Positions 41,856 to 53,917 of a DNA stretch of 64,000 nucleotides are shown here, piece after piece. Both the position numbers and the translations under genes were made by a program. Source of the stretch: Apostichopus japonicus (Eukaryota > Echinodermata > Holothuroidea > Aspidochirotida > Stichopodidae); assembly GCF_037975245.1 (NCBI RefSeq), contig NC_092581.1, positions 10,237,303 through 10,301,302 on the forward strand. The letters are read 5' to 3'. Under the pieces are notes generated by a model. The model was not told where the DNA came from. It saw only the letters and a list, made by a program, of their open reading frames with translations, and ran no database searches. Within the stretch, counting starts at the first letter, position 1. Each line of letters begins with the position of its first letter.

Positions 41856-42087
41856 GTGTGTTGCGCATTAACATTTGATATTGTCACGTTTATAGTCAAA
41901 CAAACAAGTGTGGTTTTCATAGATGTACATTCAAGAAACCTGTTTTATGTTTTTTCTTCAATTTCAATTGTCTACTCTTTCCCAATTGAGATGTAATTGT
42001 AACTTCACATCTCGAACGTAAAGTTGGAATTCACTTCCAATCCAATGTCAAAACAATCAAATAAAACATAGCCTTACTCGATAACAT

Positions 42088-42869
42088 TCACATCTAGATG
42101 TTATGGTTTGAATCACGTGCATATCTTTTAAGATATTAACATGATATAACTTAAAAAAACATTAGTTCATTGTACTCCTTCATCTATAGTTCTTTCAATA
42201 TTATAAGAAAGACAATGCCATCTTCAATTGTGTGAATGAATTTTAATTTTTCAAAGGATTTTAAGATGAAATTTGCAAAATTCATGAAAGTTCTATTTTT
42301 TTATTAAAATTAATCGAGTGTATCCAGTAATTAGCGAGCGTCCTTTTATCATCAAAGAGATTGTCTTGCATAATTGTTGTTCCACTTGGCAGTGGGAAAG
42401 ACAAAACAAAAGAATTACAGAACACATTCCATCATGTAAATTAATTTGCTGCTAAAATCGCAGCAACGCCTTCATTATTAGCACAAACTTGACATTATTT
42501 GTAAAGTCAAGATGAAATAAAGAGAGTAAAGCACAAAGACACTGAAGTGAAAACTTGTGTATTTCTTTTCCTTTTTGAGGTCAGCAAAATGTCTCTGAGG
42601 TATAAGAAAACATGTTCAACACATCGTTATCTGTTCATGGCTGAAACACTTTTATCATCCATTACGAGTACTAATAAAGTATTATTTGCAAGTAAAAAGA
42701 GAAAACAATTTCTGTATCTATTCATATGTTCTGTACAAAACAGATCCAGTACAGTAGATTGATCGCTGGTTGTGGGTTGCAGCTTTCTTTCGCTTGTCAT
42801 TATTTTATTGCGTTAATTTATCGTAATAGATTTGAGCAAACAGTTCAAAACACATGGATACTGTGCTTA
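42088..42869. repeat. Dispersed duplication, copy 2 (partner at 7552-8308)
   Basis: Aligns with 7552-8308 in the same orientation. It has a 15-25-bp extra TTTATTGCGTTAATTTATCG segment near 42805 and scattered substitutions. Contains AATAAA at 42516-42521, matching that at 7971. Right of it is the hAT-type element at 42906; left is ordinary sequence. Confidence 0.85.
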
Positions 42870-42905
42870 GACCTACCACACTGACATAGCAAAGGTAGCT
42901 GGCCT

Positions 42906-43399
42906 CAGGGGCGTAGCGAGCGGGGGGGTGTGGGGGGGTGTCACACCCCCCCAATAATTTGGTCGCTGTCGGCAAATTTTGGGTCTGTCGGCAAAAGGAG
43001 AAAAGGTGAAGAGAGCGGAAGGGGAAGAAAGAAGGAAAGCTGAATAGAGAAAGGAGAACGGGAGCTTCTTCTGTGCCAAATTTGACTTAAAATATGCACC
43101 AGATTGCATCTAAGGACGTTTCAAAACTAAAAATTTTCAAAAGGGGAGGGGTAGACCCCCTACCCTTAGACCACTCCCCCATTTCAGTCACCACTTCCAG
43201 ATCCGTCGGCAAATCAAATTTCACTTAAAATATGCACCAGATTGCATCTAAGGACGTTTCAAAACTAAAAATTTTCCAAAGGGGAGGGGGACACCCCCTC
43301 CCCTTAGACCCCTCCCCCATTTCAGTCACCACTTCCAGATCCGTCGGCAAATCAAATTCTCCACACCCCCCCAACAAAAACCCCTTCGCTACGCCCCTG
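42906..43399. mobile_element. hAT-type element, 494 bp, with internal direct repeat
   Basis: Inverted ends CAGGGGCGTAGCGA, flanked by 8-bp GCTGGCCT (42898-42905 and 43400-43407). Inside, a 138-bp unit beginning TTAAAATATGCACCAGATTG is repeated in tandem (about 43087 and 43225). Each unit has the hairpin module AAGGGGAGGGGNAGACCCCC. No transposase. Confidence 0.92.
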
Positions 43400-43913
43400 G
43401 CTGGCCTAGCCTATCTTGCATAATATTTAGGGTTGAAATTGTATTATTATGAACTGTATAGGATTACTCCCCAACCGACGGTGTCAATTCTCATGCAAGC
43501 TAAACCTTCATTGATCTTGTAGAATAATGAAACTTGGCATTAATCTAGCGGGAAGTAGAAAACATTGGTGAACTGTAAACTTCGGAGTCCAGTATTCATT
43601 AAAAAATAACGACTCAAATGTCTAATTAAATCATGCCTGTATGGAGTTTGTTTCAAACCAAGGGGAAATGTCCTTTCTCGCCTACAATCGTGAGAAGAAT
43701 GACAAAGAATTCTTGGCATGTCAACATGCCAACTATTCACAAAAGTATACATAGATTTCTCTCGAAACATTTTAAAACTTCAATTTTTATGGAAGACTTT
43801 TGCAAACACACCACTGGGCCAAAATGTTGTGCCTTCAAGACGATGTTTGCTTTACTCTTCCGAGTGAAACTGATGTTAGCATATACAAGTCCTGGCTGGT
43901 TGCATTCAGAAGG

Positions 43914-46900
43914 TCACCTGCCTCTTCTCTCCATAGTTATACAAAAGTTATTACATCTGACTCCCTCCCTGACTTTCCTTTTCTTAAAATCCTGTTTCCC
44001 TTTGGCTTCCTCCTTTTGGTACATCTTGAAGCTGAGCTTACGACTGTTGTGACCTTTGACCTTCTTGAACCCAAGACTCGCCATGATTTCATCCAGTAAG
44101 TCATCGGTCATGTACCTGGAATTATCAAGGCACGCCAACGGCAGGACAATCTGGAATTAATAAAACCGAAATATATATATATACAATTTGGGTGATTGTG
44201 TTTGCAATGTCTAAAGTGATCTACAAAGCATAAGGGAGACAACAGACACACTGTAAAGTCAAGCATCCAAATTTGACAATATACAATATATAAAAATACA
44301 CAATTACACATTAAAATCCACTAGATAGGGCTCCAAGTCACAATCCTGCTCTAATGAAGGGTTAAGGTTAACAACGTTCCACAGCTCTCTCAAATTTTTG
44401 CAAGTTTAAAATGTATCCATGATTCCTGTAGGTAATGACCTCATCTGCTCCCTGATTATATGTAGATATTGACAGTGGGGATGAAAAAGAATAACAGTTT
44501 CAGTATGCAAGCAAAGAGGAGATACATATATATTGGTCATTGGTTATTAACTGTATACATTACAGGCATTAACAGCAATATATTATGCACAAAGCAGCAA
44601 ACTCTTTAAAGAGTGATATTCCCAGGGGTAGACAATGTAACACTTATCCTTACAGAGAAGATAATACACACTGTAAGTTGAAACCCCCAAAACACAAAAG
44701 ATCATAACATGTCTGGTGGATATCCAATGTACAGATTTCGCTTGCTTAGGGATATTTCACAATCTGGAAGACCACAGATTGTGGAAACCACCACCTTTGA
44801 CACCATATCACTGGTTTTAAGAGTTAATGTTACCAGTACGGCAGCACTTACAAAGACATATCCGTTCTCTTACAAAGGCGACTTGCCCCTTTTTGAAACC
44901 ATACCACTGCTTTTAAAGAGTTAATGTTGCCAGCACGGCAGCACTTACAAAGACATATCCGTTCTCTTTACAAAGGCGACTGCTACACTGCAACATTCTT
45001 CCCCTCTTCTCTGGTGTTCCGGCAAAGTTGAGGACCAAACTGAGGACAATGACATCAAATATCTCTGACTGTTTCATCTAAAACACAGAAGAGGAGATAA
45101 GAAGAAGGTGCATTATGTAATAACAATTAAGCAGGGCATAATTTATCCAGCAGGATATCGCAAAATGCTATACAAAAATTATCAAGTGTGCTATACAAGT
45201 TTAAAGATCTATAACAGTTTACAACCCAGGAACTATTTAGTATTCATTAATTTCATTTCAATGAAAGAAACCAATCAGAAGCTTAAAAAAGCTACACCAA
45301 ATTTGAACGCAAAATTATTTCCTGTAAATGACGCATTACGACATCAGAGTTAGGTGAATAGTAAAGACCATTTTATATTTATATGAGAGGAGTAGATCCC
45401 TCTCAGTTACTTTTACAGTGTCAAGCAATGACATTTGTTTTAAAGAGCAGGGGCAGAACTAGGATGTTAAAAAGGAGGGGGTACACAATTCAACTGTTAG
45501 ATGCGAAAGATGCATTCTGAAGCATATATAATAGGCCTGTGAGTGTTAGCTCAGTGGTTAACGCCGGTGCCTTCCAATCACAAGGTACCCGGTTCGAGTC
45601 ACTCCAAGATTAATGTATGTCGCTCAGTTACAGAGTTGTTGACAATTGACAATTCATAATCATGGACGTTAAATATGAATCTAAGAGACTGACTTTGACA
45701 AGCCAATGAGGCTTCTTCGTGACTTCCTGCTTGCAGGAGGATCTAAAATACATACAATAAACATGCATACATACATAATAAAGACTTTTAATAAATTGTG
45801 TGGGGTTTAAAAGGAGAAGCGGGTGGATGATTTACTAGTGTTCAACCGATTATGCATAACAGAAAATACCGATTACCGATTATTTTTTTCATAATCGTAC
45901 CGATTCCGATTCCGATTATTTGAAAATGAGAAAATATCCCGTTTATACGAAATCGGCAATAAAGTTTGACAGAAACAATTATTGTTGTGATTTTCCCCAG
46001 TTTCCTTTTGCTTCCTTGTTATACAAGGCTCTAAGGTATCATTTTGTATGTACCAAAAAAAATCTGGAGTTTCTCGGAAAGAAAAAAGAAAGTTTTTTTT
46101 TTTTTTTTTTTAATTTCCAAAATACGGAAATATGACATCCTACCTAGTCAGCACTGTGCTAAGCGAATGGCCTAACCACCTCGACGTGAATGTCACCTGT
46201 TAATGGCTTGAAATGGGCTGAGAATAGTTACTCAAAATATCCATCTCAAAAAGTATCTCAGACAAACCATCCATCTTCAATCTTTACCAAAGTGTAAATT
46301 TTAATGACATATTGCCTTCATTCCGACATTATTTTGTACTTATTTTCAGTATTATACCGTTTATGAACAAATAGAAATGTTACGAACTTGTAGTTAAACA
46401 TACCTATTCGTTACATATATAACTCCATTCAGGTTCAATTAGAATGTGTTAGCTTAGGCCAATCAAACTGAAAAGCAAATTGTACCATCGTAACTTGTTT
46501 AAAATTACTCTAAAATGTAATACCAGATTGATGTAAAGAAATAATAACAACTAGAAACTACTCCAATATAAAATATAACATTCCCTCTATAAGACATATC
46601 ACTTTCATTACCTTCCAAACAAATGCCGATTTCCAGCAAATTGAAAGTTGTAAACTAAGCTACGCATTTTTTTTTTTTTTTGCAAACCGATGGTTAGGCT
46701 ACATTTCCCATTGACTTAGTGTGGTTGTTAGGCTAACATGTGGTCGAAGATTGCAGTTTCCGTGGATATTTTTAGTTTTTATTTGCGACACAACTAGAGC
46801 GAATAAACAGATGGCAAGTTTAGATTTCCATGCAGTTGATTTAGTGTGAAGTATGGCTACTATGTGGTCGGAGATTTGTGAGGATTTTAGGTTATTTTCG

Positions 46901-49900
46901 CTGGTACTGCAGGCCGTAATTTACCACGGGAAGTTCACGGTGATTGTGCGCGACCCTCTCGCACTGCTTCAAATTTGATGCGGGGATGTGAAAACTGTTT
47001 ACGCGATTCGCGCTGCAACTGCAATTCCTAGCTAAAGCAAACGCATGTCACAATTAATTTTACACAGACACCTGATATAACGAGGGCGATTTTCTTATAT
47101 TTCATTTTTCTTTTTCGCACTCGTAAATGTGCTTTAGGAGGGCCTTTTAGCACTTGCGAGGGCGAATCGCCCGTCGCCCCCGCTTATTTCCTACCCTGTC
47201 CAGCACATTCGTGAATTTGCGAAATTGCTATTGCTGCTATGCTTACTGTGCCAAGAAATATGAAGTCAATAACCTCGAGGGAAGCAAAATCGGCGACCCT
47301 GGCAGCCTAATTTGATGAAAGTATACACTGTGAAAGACGTATAGGGGTTGCCTTTTTTAATATTTCGTAGTAAAAGAACAAACCTAATACATCAGTTGAT
47401 ATTTTCAACTTCCATATGTTTTTGAATAATGATATTTTCACCTTCCATATGTTTTTGAATAATCGGTATGACATAACTGGTATTCCACGTAATTTTTACC
47501 GATTCCGATTATGTACCGATTATGCAATATTCGTACCGATTCCGATTAGGTTAATCGGTTGAACACTATGATTTACACCCCCAGGCCTTGAAATTCGGCT
47601 ATTTAAATGGCTGAATACCAGTGGACTCTATCGTTTGCCGGTAGAAAAAAAGAACATTGCGTTTTTCTGCCAGTGAAAAACTAATGCTACTCTTGTATAA
47701 ATTCAATGAAATTACAGTGGAAATTTGATTAAATTCAGAAGCTTTTGATGCACTGACATTTATTAACAAGTGGCTAGAAGTTGTTAAATTCACGGCAAGA
47801 TCCATCCATCCATCCCCTCCCCCCCCCTCCTCTTCCCTGATCAATGCCTGGTTATTGGTAGTAAATGAATTCCAAGTACATACACATCCTCTCAAGGGCG
47901 GCGGAACCGGGGGGGCACAGGGGGCACGTGCCGCCCCACTTTTCCTCAGGTTAAAAATGTGCCCTTTTTTTACATAAAAATTGAGGTGTCTCAAGTTAGC
48001 AAGAGGCAAGGAAACCAGAATGAACACTCGGGAAGGGCCGTTTCCGTCCATCTGAGGGGTTTGTAAAACCAAAAATTTTCTTGTACGCTCCGCGCCAACC
48101 GATGGTGGCGCTCCGCTCAGATAGTCGTGCATACAACTTTGCAAATCCTGGCTACGCCCCTGACTTTTAGTGAATTTCTGTGGGTCAATCTCAAAGCTAT
48201 TTCGAATGGAAGATTTGTTAAGATATTAACAAGAAATAAACTCTAATTCGGAAGGTTCCTACATTAGCAACTAGCATGATTTCACCTAAAACTTAATTGT
48301 TCCTTGTTTCCCAATTTGCAAATTGGATATTGCAGTGCTAGTATGCATATTTTCCTAGAAGGGGGGGGGGAGGGGTGCAAATAAGATAATACATGAGAGT
48401 AATAAAGGATACTAAAAATAAGGCTGCATCAGTCCAATCGAATTTCTGCAAAGTGCCCTTTGATGTCGGTGCCCCCCAGATTAAAAGTGTTTCCGCCGCC
48501 CTTGCATCCTGTCAAAATGGTCCAAAGAGCAATGACTTTTGAACAATTTTCAATAAGTTGGTCAGTTGATACTGCAATGTTTGCAATGCTGCTAGCTTCT
48601 AGAGACTGCAGTATGAAAGCAATGTAAAGGTAGTCATCCTCAGGTGGCAACATGGCAATACACAAAGCACAAACTTGCAGCTACCCAACACCCCATCAGC
48701 TTGCGATTGGAAAATATTTTGCCACGGTCATTCACATTTTTCGTTTTGACTGCAGTTGGTCATCATAAAATACATCTTCCATGTTTGGTTTGGATGACAA
48801 CTGGGTTAGTCTCAATTTGGTGCTACTTCTAAGATTTCTGAAATATTTCACCAATTACCGTCAACATAAAAGAACTACAATTAGATTTTCAAATCATCTT
48901 ACCTGAAACTTGATCAGGTCACACTCCAAAATATCAGCTTGTTGTGGATGTAGATCAATAGCAGTGCATGAAATCCATTTCTTCTGTTTTTCATAATTCA
49001 AGCTGACTGCACCAACGTCTAATAACTCCAACTGTGGTCTCTAAAAGAAATACGGAATGATATATATACATGCAGAAAGTTTCTTGATCAAACTAAGTAA
49101 GCATATATATGCTTCTCATTTACAAAAAAATTAACAATGTAACACTCACTGTTTTAAGCCTAATTAAATGCATTCAATCTCCCTGGTCTACATTTAAGCT
49201 TTCTTTGATACTATTGTGCAGTATTTACAATCACACAATCATCACAATGTTCTTTTCTTTGCCAGAATAATTATTACTTCAATAGTGCCAAAAAGAGGGT
49301 TAGGGTTACGATGGAATGGAATGCCTAATGATGCTTTCACTTCATACAGGGCAGGTTATAGCTGAAATAAGTTTAATCCTGTGATGGCAACACCAACTAC
49401 CAACTGTACCAATTGCTTCAATACTGCATCAATATTGCATTCATATCAGAGTGGAGTGTTAGCTCAGTGGTTAACTCCGGTGCCTTCCAATCATAAGGTC
49501 CCCGGTTCGAGTCACTCCCAGATTAATGTATGTCGTCCAGTTACAGAGCTGTTGACAATTCATGATCATGGACTTTAATTATGAATGTAAGAGACTGACT
49601 TCGGTCAGCTTGCGGCTTTGATAAGCCAATGAGGCTTCTTTGCGAGTTCCTGCTTGCAGGAAGATCTAAAATACATACATACATTTAATATGCATGTACA
49701 TATTTAAGGCCCTATTTTATGTAAACTGCAATGACACTACTGTAAGTCTATGCTATTTCTTTTATTATTTAGTGATGCAATTTTGCAATTCATATACATG
49801 TGCATTTATCAGAAATATATCCCACCGGACAAGACCTGTCGTTACCACTCCAACTGAGCTACCCAGACATCATCTCTTTTACAGTAACATTTTCTGATTC

Positions 49901-52889
49901 ATATATACATTCTATAATCATTGAAATGTTGTAGTTTCAAAATTTCCCAAACTATTTACCTCTTGCCCTGCAGGAAAAACCTCTTGCAATGCTTTTATCA
50001 CCCACTGGGCAGTGTTGAAGTTGCCATGGTGATGTTCTCCTTTCTTAGAGGCAGTCTGATAAGCTGTTAGGCCACCAAGCTGAGGAGGAAGAGTAGATCA
50101 TAAAGTCAGTCAGTCAGACAGAAAAGTTTCAATGTATGTAGTTAATAGCGATTACCGTGGCACACTTATCAGGGAATAATTTATATGGTATCGCATTGCA
50201 AAATCTTCCAATCATAAGGTCCCCAGTTCGAGTCACTCCAAGATTAATGTATGTCGTCCAATTACAGAGTTGTTGACAATTGACAATTCATAATCATGGA
50301 CGTTAAATATGAATCTAAGAGACTGACTTCGGTCAGCTTGCGGCTTTGATAAGCCAATGAGGCTTCTTTTGCGAGTTCCAGCTCACAGGAGGTTCTAAAA
50401 TACATACATACATACACAAAATACTACACAAAATAGACAGACTACTACACCAGTGTATTAGCTGTATAGCAGTTTTTGTACACAGAAAACAGTTTATTTC
50501 ATAAGAGACATAATTCAGAGCCTTCAAAACTTTCTGCTACACAAAATTGGAACGTCCACTAACGTATTCCCGGTTATGAAAGTGAACCGTCACTTAGTCT
50601 AGAGTGCTGTACATATTTTAATACTGTTAAAAAGAAGAAATTTATATAAAAATGTTCAGATATAAAAAGCATTTTATTTAAGCCAATGTCACTATACATT
50701 GGATATGATTACTGTAACTACACTGTACATAATGCATTTTTTTCATCTCACACCATCAGAAAAGTTGTTGAAATTTGAAACAATTGTGATTTGGACTTGC
50801 GTACATGTAGTTAATATGTCAGAAAAGGAAACAGGAACAAAATCCAAATATATTTGCAGTCAATTTTTTAAGAAAAGAATAAACAAATGAATGGCTTGAT
50901 TAGTTCTTGTCTGACCCGCTATACTTCAGAGGTTAATTTATCTAGTAACATATCAGAAAATTGCAATGCAAAATGGGCAAAATTGCTTTGCAAACTGTGT
51001 AAAGTTGTGTATCAGCTTCTGTACACAGAAACCATCATATTTTATTAGGGTGGACAAATTTCAGAACTTTCAAAACTGTTCCACAAAATTTTGATACTAA
51101 ATTATTCCCTGTAAATACTTTAAAATACTGGCATGATTGCAGACCAAACTGGATAGTAAATAGGCCTAATGTAAATGTGTGGCAGACAGGCGAGAGATGA
51201 TTTAGCATTCTGAGAAACAGTTTTTGAGTTTCATTTCCCTCATTTACTGTTTTTTAATAACTACCGTTGCTATCTTCTCCTGTAGGTTCTCCTTCTTTGT
51301 TTCTTGCTCCTGAGTTGTCAGATCTGGATCAGCAGTGATCCTGTCTAACTCTTGATTCAGATGATGAATTTCCCATATAAGAGATTTACTTCTCTTAGAC
51401 CGATTCCTGTAAAATAATTATATAATAGATCTGTATTGCTGCATGGTAGTAGTCACAGTGCTTACTGGCAATATTAAAGCAACAATGCAGTTGTTAATTG
51501 ACTCTCAAATGCTTGTTTACAATCTATTGATGAACATCCAGGAAAAAGTTGTAAGGAATCAAAAGGTGCTTTCATTTAGTGATTATGACAAAAGTATGTT
51601 TACATATTACACAGTCATTAAAATAGTCTTTACTGTAGCCAAAGATTTGGCTCATTGAGTGACTTGTCTGTCTGGCTGACTCAGATTAGCGCCATGGTTA
51701 CAAAGGCAAGTTAGGAGATGCTTTAGTTAACGTAAGCTACTGTACAGTACTATTAGAACTTTCTACTAGTACTATTAGGCATAGGCCTAGTCATGATTGT
51801 TTTTTTGATAAAACAGCAAAAAGAATCGGCAAGAAAGATATCTTCTTACCCAGTGGCGTAGGAAGTTACTTTTGAGTGGGGGGGGGGGGCTGAAGACTGA
51901 TGGCCGGCCTGGGGGAGGGGTCTAAGGGGAGGGGGTGTCCCCCTCCCCTTTGGATTTTTTTTGCATTTCCAGGTGGCCTCAGATGCAATTTGGTGCAATA
52001 TAGAACACTTCAACACCCACTCCATTTTGTAAACTTAATTTTGTATTTTCACCTGGCCTTAGATGCAATTTGGTGCTCCAAATGAGATTTTTTTCCTCAT
52101 TTGGAAATGAAAAAGGGGTTTTTTGACTTGCGAAGTGGGGGGGCGGAATGATACTTCCGCCCCTCCACATTTTTCACTGGGGGGGCTGGCGCCCCCCAGC
52201 CCCCCCGGTTCCTACGCCCTTGTTCTTACCAATGAAACTGATGCCATAAAACAATAAATATAAATTTTGTGAATTGTTAGGCAAAGTACAAGACAAAATA
52301 GCAGTTTTTGCCATACTTTTAATTCCTTTAAAAATTAACTTTACCTATTAGGCCTACCTTAATGCATTTTTTACTGTGTCCGATTTTGATTGAAAATTCA
52401 GGAACTACTTTCAAATTAAAGGGCTATGCATATTTTTTATTGAAAATGAAAAGGATATGATCAATAACTACTCCTTATTGGATAGGCCAAGGTAGATTCC
52501 ATCTGGCATCGCCTATGCACTGTAGCCTAAGTTAGTGTAGACTGTTGGCTCAGGCTAGGTGTAATGATTTCTGACTTTGTCCAATTCACAAACAGCATAC
52601 ATAGGGCCTGAATATGCCTAACTTGTGCCTAAGCAGTATATGACCTAGCGTTAAAACTTTGGGCCAAACTTAGCCTCATGATTAAGTTAGACTCTACTTG
52701 TATTTGTAATAAATATGTAGATTATTGAGTAAAGTTAGGCCCTTTAGCCTAGGCCTATACTAAGTACCAGTGCTGTTAATACTAGTATTGGGTAACGGGT
52801 GAATACGAATTAATTTAATACCCTTGTTCTTGTTCGGTGACAGGCTTTCTCCTCTTTCTTTTCCTTGTTTTCTTAGAACTTGGTGTCAT
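43914..52889 (-). CDS. BMT2: Bmt2-family rRNA adenine-N1-methyltransferase-like protein
   Basis: SAM-dependent methyltransferase related to yeast Bmt2, which makes m1A2142 in 25S rRNA in the nucleolus; the human family member is SAMTOR/BMT2. Six phased exons on the minus strand: 52889-52822, 51406-51265, 50079-49960, 49040-48903, 45077-44949 and 44150-43914 (277 residues). The start (MTPSSKK then KRKRRK) gives a basic, nucleolar-type N terminus. Residues about 23-70 are coiled-coil-like. LGGLTAYQ at 71-78 is the family signature. LELLDVGA is SAM motif I, TAIDLHP the acidic strand, FDVIVLSLVLNF motif IV, and VLPLACLDNSRY the typical C-terminal core, followed by a lysine-rich tail. Catalysis and substrate are inferred from family only. 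Introns hold many transposons; the end of exon 5 is tandemly copied. Confidence 0.75.
44784..44985. repeat. Tandem duplication containing the exon-5 splice donor of the Bmt2-like gene
   Basis: Two copies (about 44784-44884 and 44895-44985) share TTAATGTTNCCAGNACGGCA and then GCACTTACAAAGACATATCC. The second is the real end of exon 45077-44949 with donor GTCTTT|GTAAGT. The first carries the same donor and about 33 exon bases with a 1-base deletion, but no acceptor. Confidence 0.8.
45536..45780 (+). mobile_element. tRNA-derived SINE (family A)
   Basis: Head GAGTGTTAGCTCAGTGGTTA (A box) and GGTTCGAGTCACTCC (B box), body with TGTTGACAATTGACAATTCA and GCTTCTTCGTGACTTCCTGC, then a CATACATACA tail. 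Nearly full length. In a Bmt2-like intron, antisense to the gene. Confidence 0.88.
45836..47568. mobile_element. hAT-type element, 1.73 kb
   Basis: Inverted ends TAGTGTTCAACCGATTA, flanked by 8-bp TGATTTAC (45828-45835 and 47569-47576). Subterminal TACCGATTCCGATTA repeats at both ends. Largest unnested element here, but only short frames remain, so it is a deletion derivative or a decayed copy. The internal TAGTGTGGTTGTTAGGCTA and TTAGTGTGAAGTATGGCTAC blocks look like an old duplication. Confidence 0.9.
47893..48504. mobile_element. hAT-type element, 612 bp
   Basis: Inverted ends CAAGGGCGGCGGAA; flanks CATCCTCT (47885-47892) and CATCCTGT (48505-48512) match at 7 of 8. The interior contains the module TGGCGCTCCGCTCAGATAGT and, right after it, a lone CCTGGCTACGCCCCTG that looks like the end of another element without a partner. 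Confidence 0.75.
49451..49690 (+). mobile_element. tRNA-derived SINE (family A)
   Basis: Full-length copy with GTTAGCTCAGTGGTTAACTC and CCGGTTCGAGTCACTCC, the shared body and a CATACATACATT tail. In a Bmt2-like intron. Confidence 0.88.
49826..49871 (-). mobile_element. tRNA-like fragment
   Basis: The minus strand reads CTGGGTAGCTCAGTTGGAGT followed by GGTAACGACAGGTCTTG, a good tRNA 5' half with A box. The T arm and 3' half are absent, so it is a fragment of a tRNA-derived SINE or a tRNA pseudogene. Confidence 0.5.
50205..50420 (+). mobile_element. tRNA-derived SINE (family A), 5' truncated
   Basis: Begins within the tRNA head at CTTCCAATCATAAGGTCCCC, retains the B box (AGTTCGAGTCACTCC) and whole body, and ends in CATACATACATACACA. 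In a Bmt2-like intron. Confidence 0.85.
51851..52222. mobile_element. hAT-type MITE, 372 bp (same family as 27509-27863)
   Basis: Ends CAGTGGCGTAGGAA and the complement of CAAGGGCGTAGGAA; flanking 8-bp TTCTTACC (51843-51850 and 52223-52230). Interior matches the 27509 copy, with longer G runs. In the first intron of the Bmt2-like gene. Confidence 0.92.
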
Positions 52890-53884
52890 CGTGCAGGACT
52901 TAGGTTTCGGTTAATGCCTGCAAATCTTCCAGCGCACAAATCGAATTTTTTGGCAACTCAGCCCAAGCTAAGAACTTTGGTTAATCTTTTACGTACAGTA
53001 GCCTAAGCTAGGGTCGAATATGTTACTTAGCTCACACATGTGGCGCAGTAAACATTGCGGAGATTAAATATAACTCTAGCGGACAATACGAACAGACGCC
53101 GATCAATCGCTTGAAGTTAGCGGACACAATATAGCATGTGCATCCGTTATGATCTTTGAATTCTGGCTGAAATACGGGAAATAAAGTTCGAAGGGCATAG
53201 AAGTGAGATACAATTGAGAGGGCGGGGGCACGGGGAGTAGAGGGAAGGTGAGAACATTTCAACCACCCACAAGTGTGCCAGAAATAAAGTTATTCGAGCT
53301 AAGAGAATCAAAACATAGAAAACTATACTCTCCGACTTAAATTTCTCAACAACAGATCACAAATTATACTGTATAAGACACTAATTATAATAATTAGTCG
53401 TCTCTGCACCGACTCTTAGCACATTAAAACACAGACTTGACGATCACTGACCCCATTTGACCCCAACTACATTGCCTACAGTCCCAAGCAAGGCTAACTG
53501 TACAAATTCTTTTAGGCCTTAATTGGTCTGGATGTTAGAAATATTTCTATGAGCTTATGAAAGAAGACTCAAGATTTATGCCTTAATTTGGCGAATATAA
53601 AACCGATTCGGATTACAGCTTTATGCAGTTTACTTTATGGTAAGTGAATAAAGTGCCATGTGTAGTAGTAATATGCCCGCCTATCGCTGTGCTATATGAG
53701 CTACATCCTACAGTACTAACAGAAACCTGTCAAAACGAACAAGCATCTATATATTCCTACACCTGAATCGTCCATTACCTCGTAATTCTATCAGTAAACT
53801 ATCTCTCCCCCTAAATTACTTTTCGCGTAGTTCAGCACAGCCAGAGATTGTAATGCAGTGGGATTAAGTACAAGACATTCTCAC

Positions 53885-53917
53885 CACGTGCACATGACCA
53901 GTTCGTTATTGACGTCA
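53885..53917. promoter_or_regulatory. E-box and CRE-like palindromes in the divergent intergenic region
   Basis: CACGTG at 53885-53890 and TGACGTCA at 53910-53917 are exact palindromic bHLH and CREB/ATF consensus sites, 20 bp apart, between two divergently oriented genes (start codons at 52889 and 54606). Sites of this length occur by chance, so regulatory function is a guess. Confidence 0.35.

Noticed and set aside
42589-42762. 57-codon frame MSLRYKK open in both copies of the dispersed duplication (also 8049-8222)
   Set aside because: By hand count the copies differ by about ten amino-acid-changing and four silent substitutions, which is what neutral drift would give; no splice context or known motif.
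45541-45610. tRNA gene (good A and B boxes)
   Set aside because: The acceptor stem does not close and the same head with the same downstream body occurs five times, so it is a SINE.
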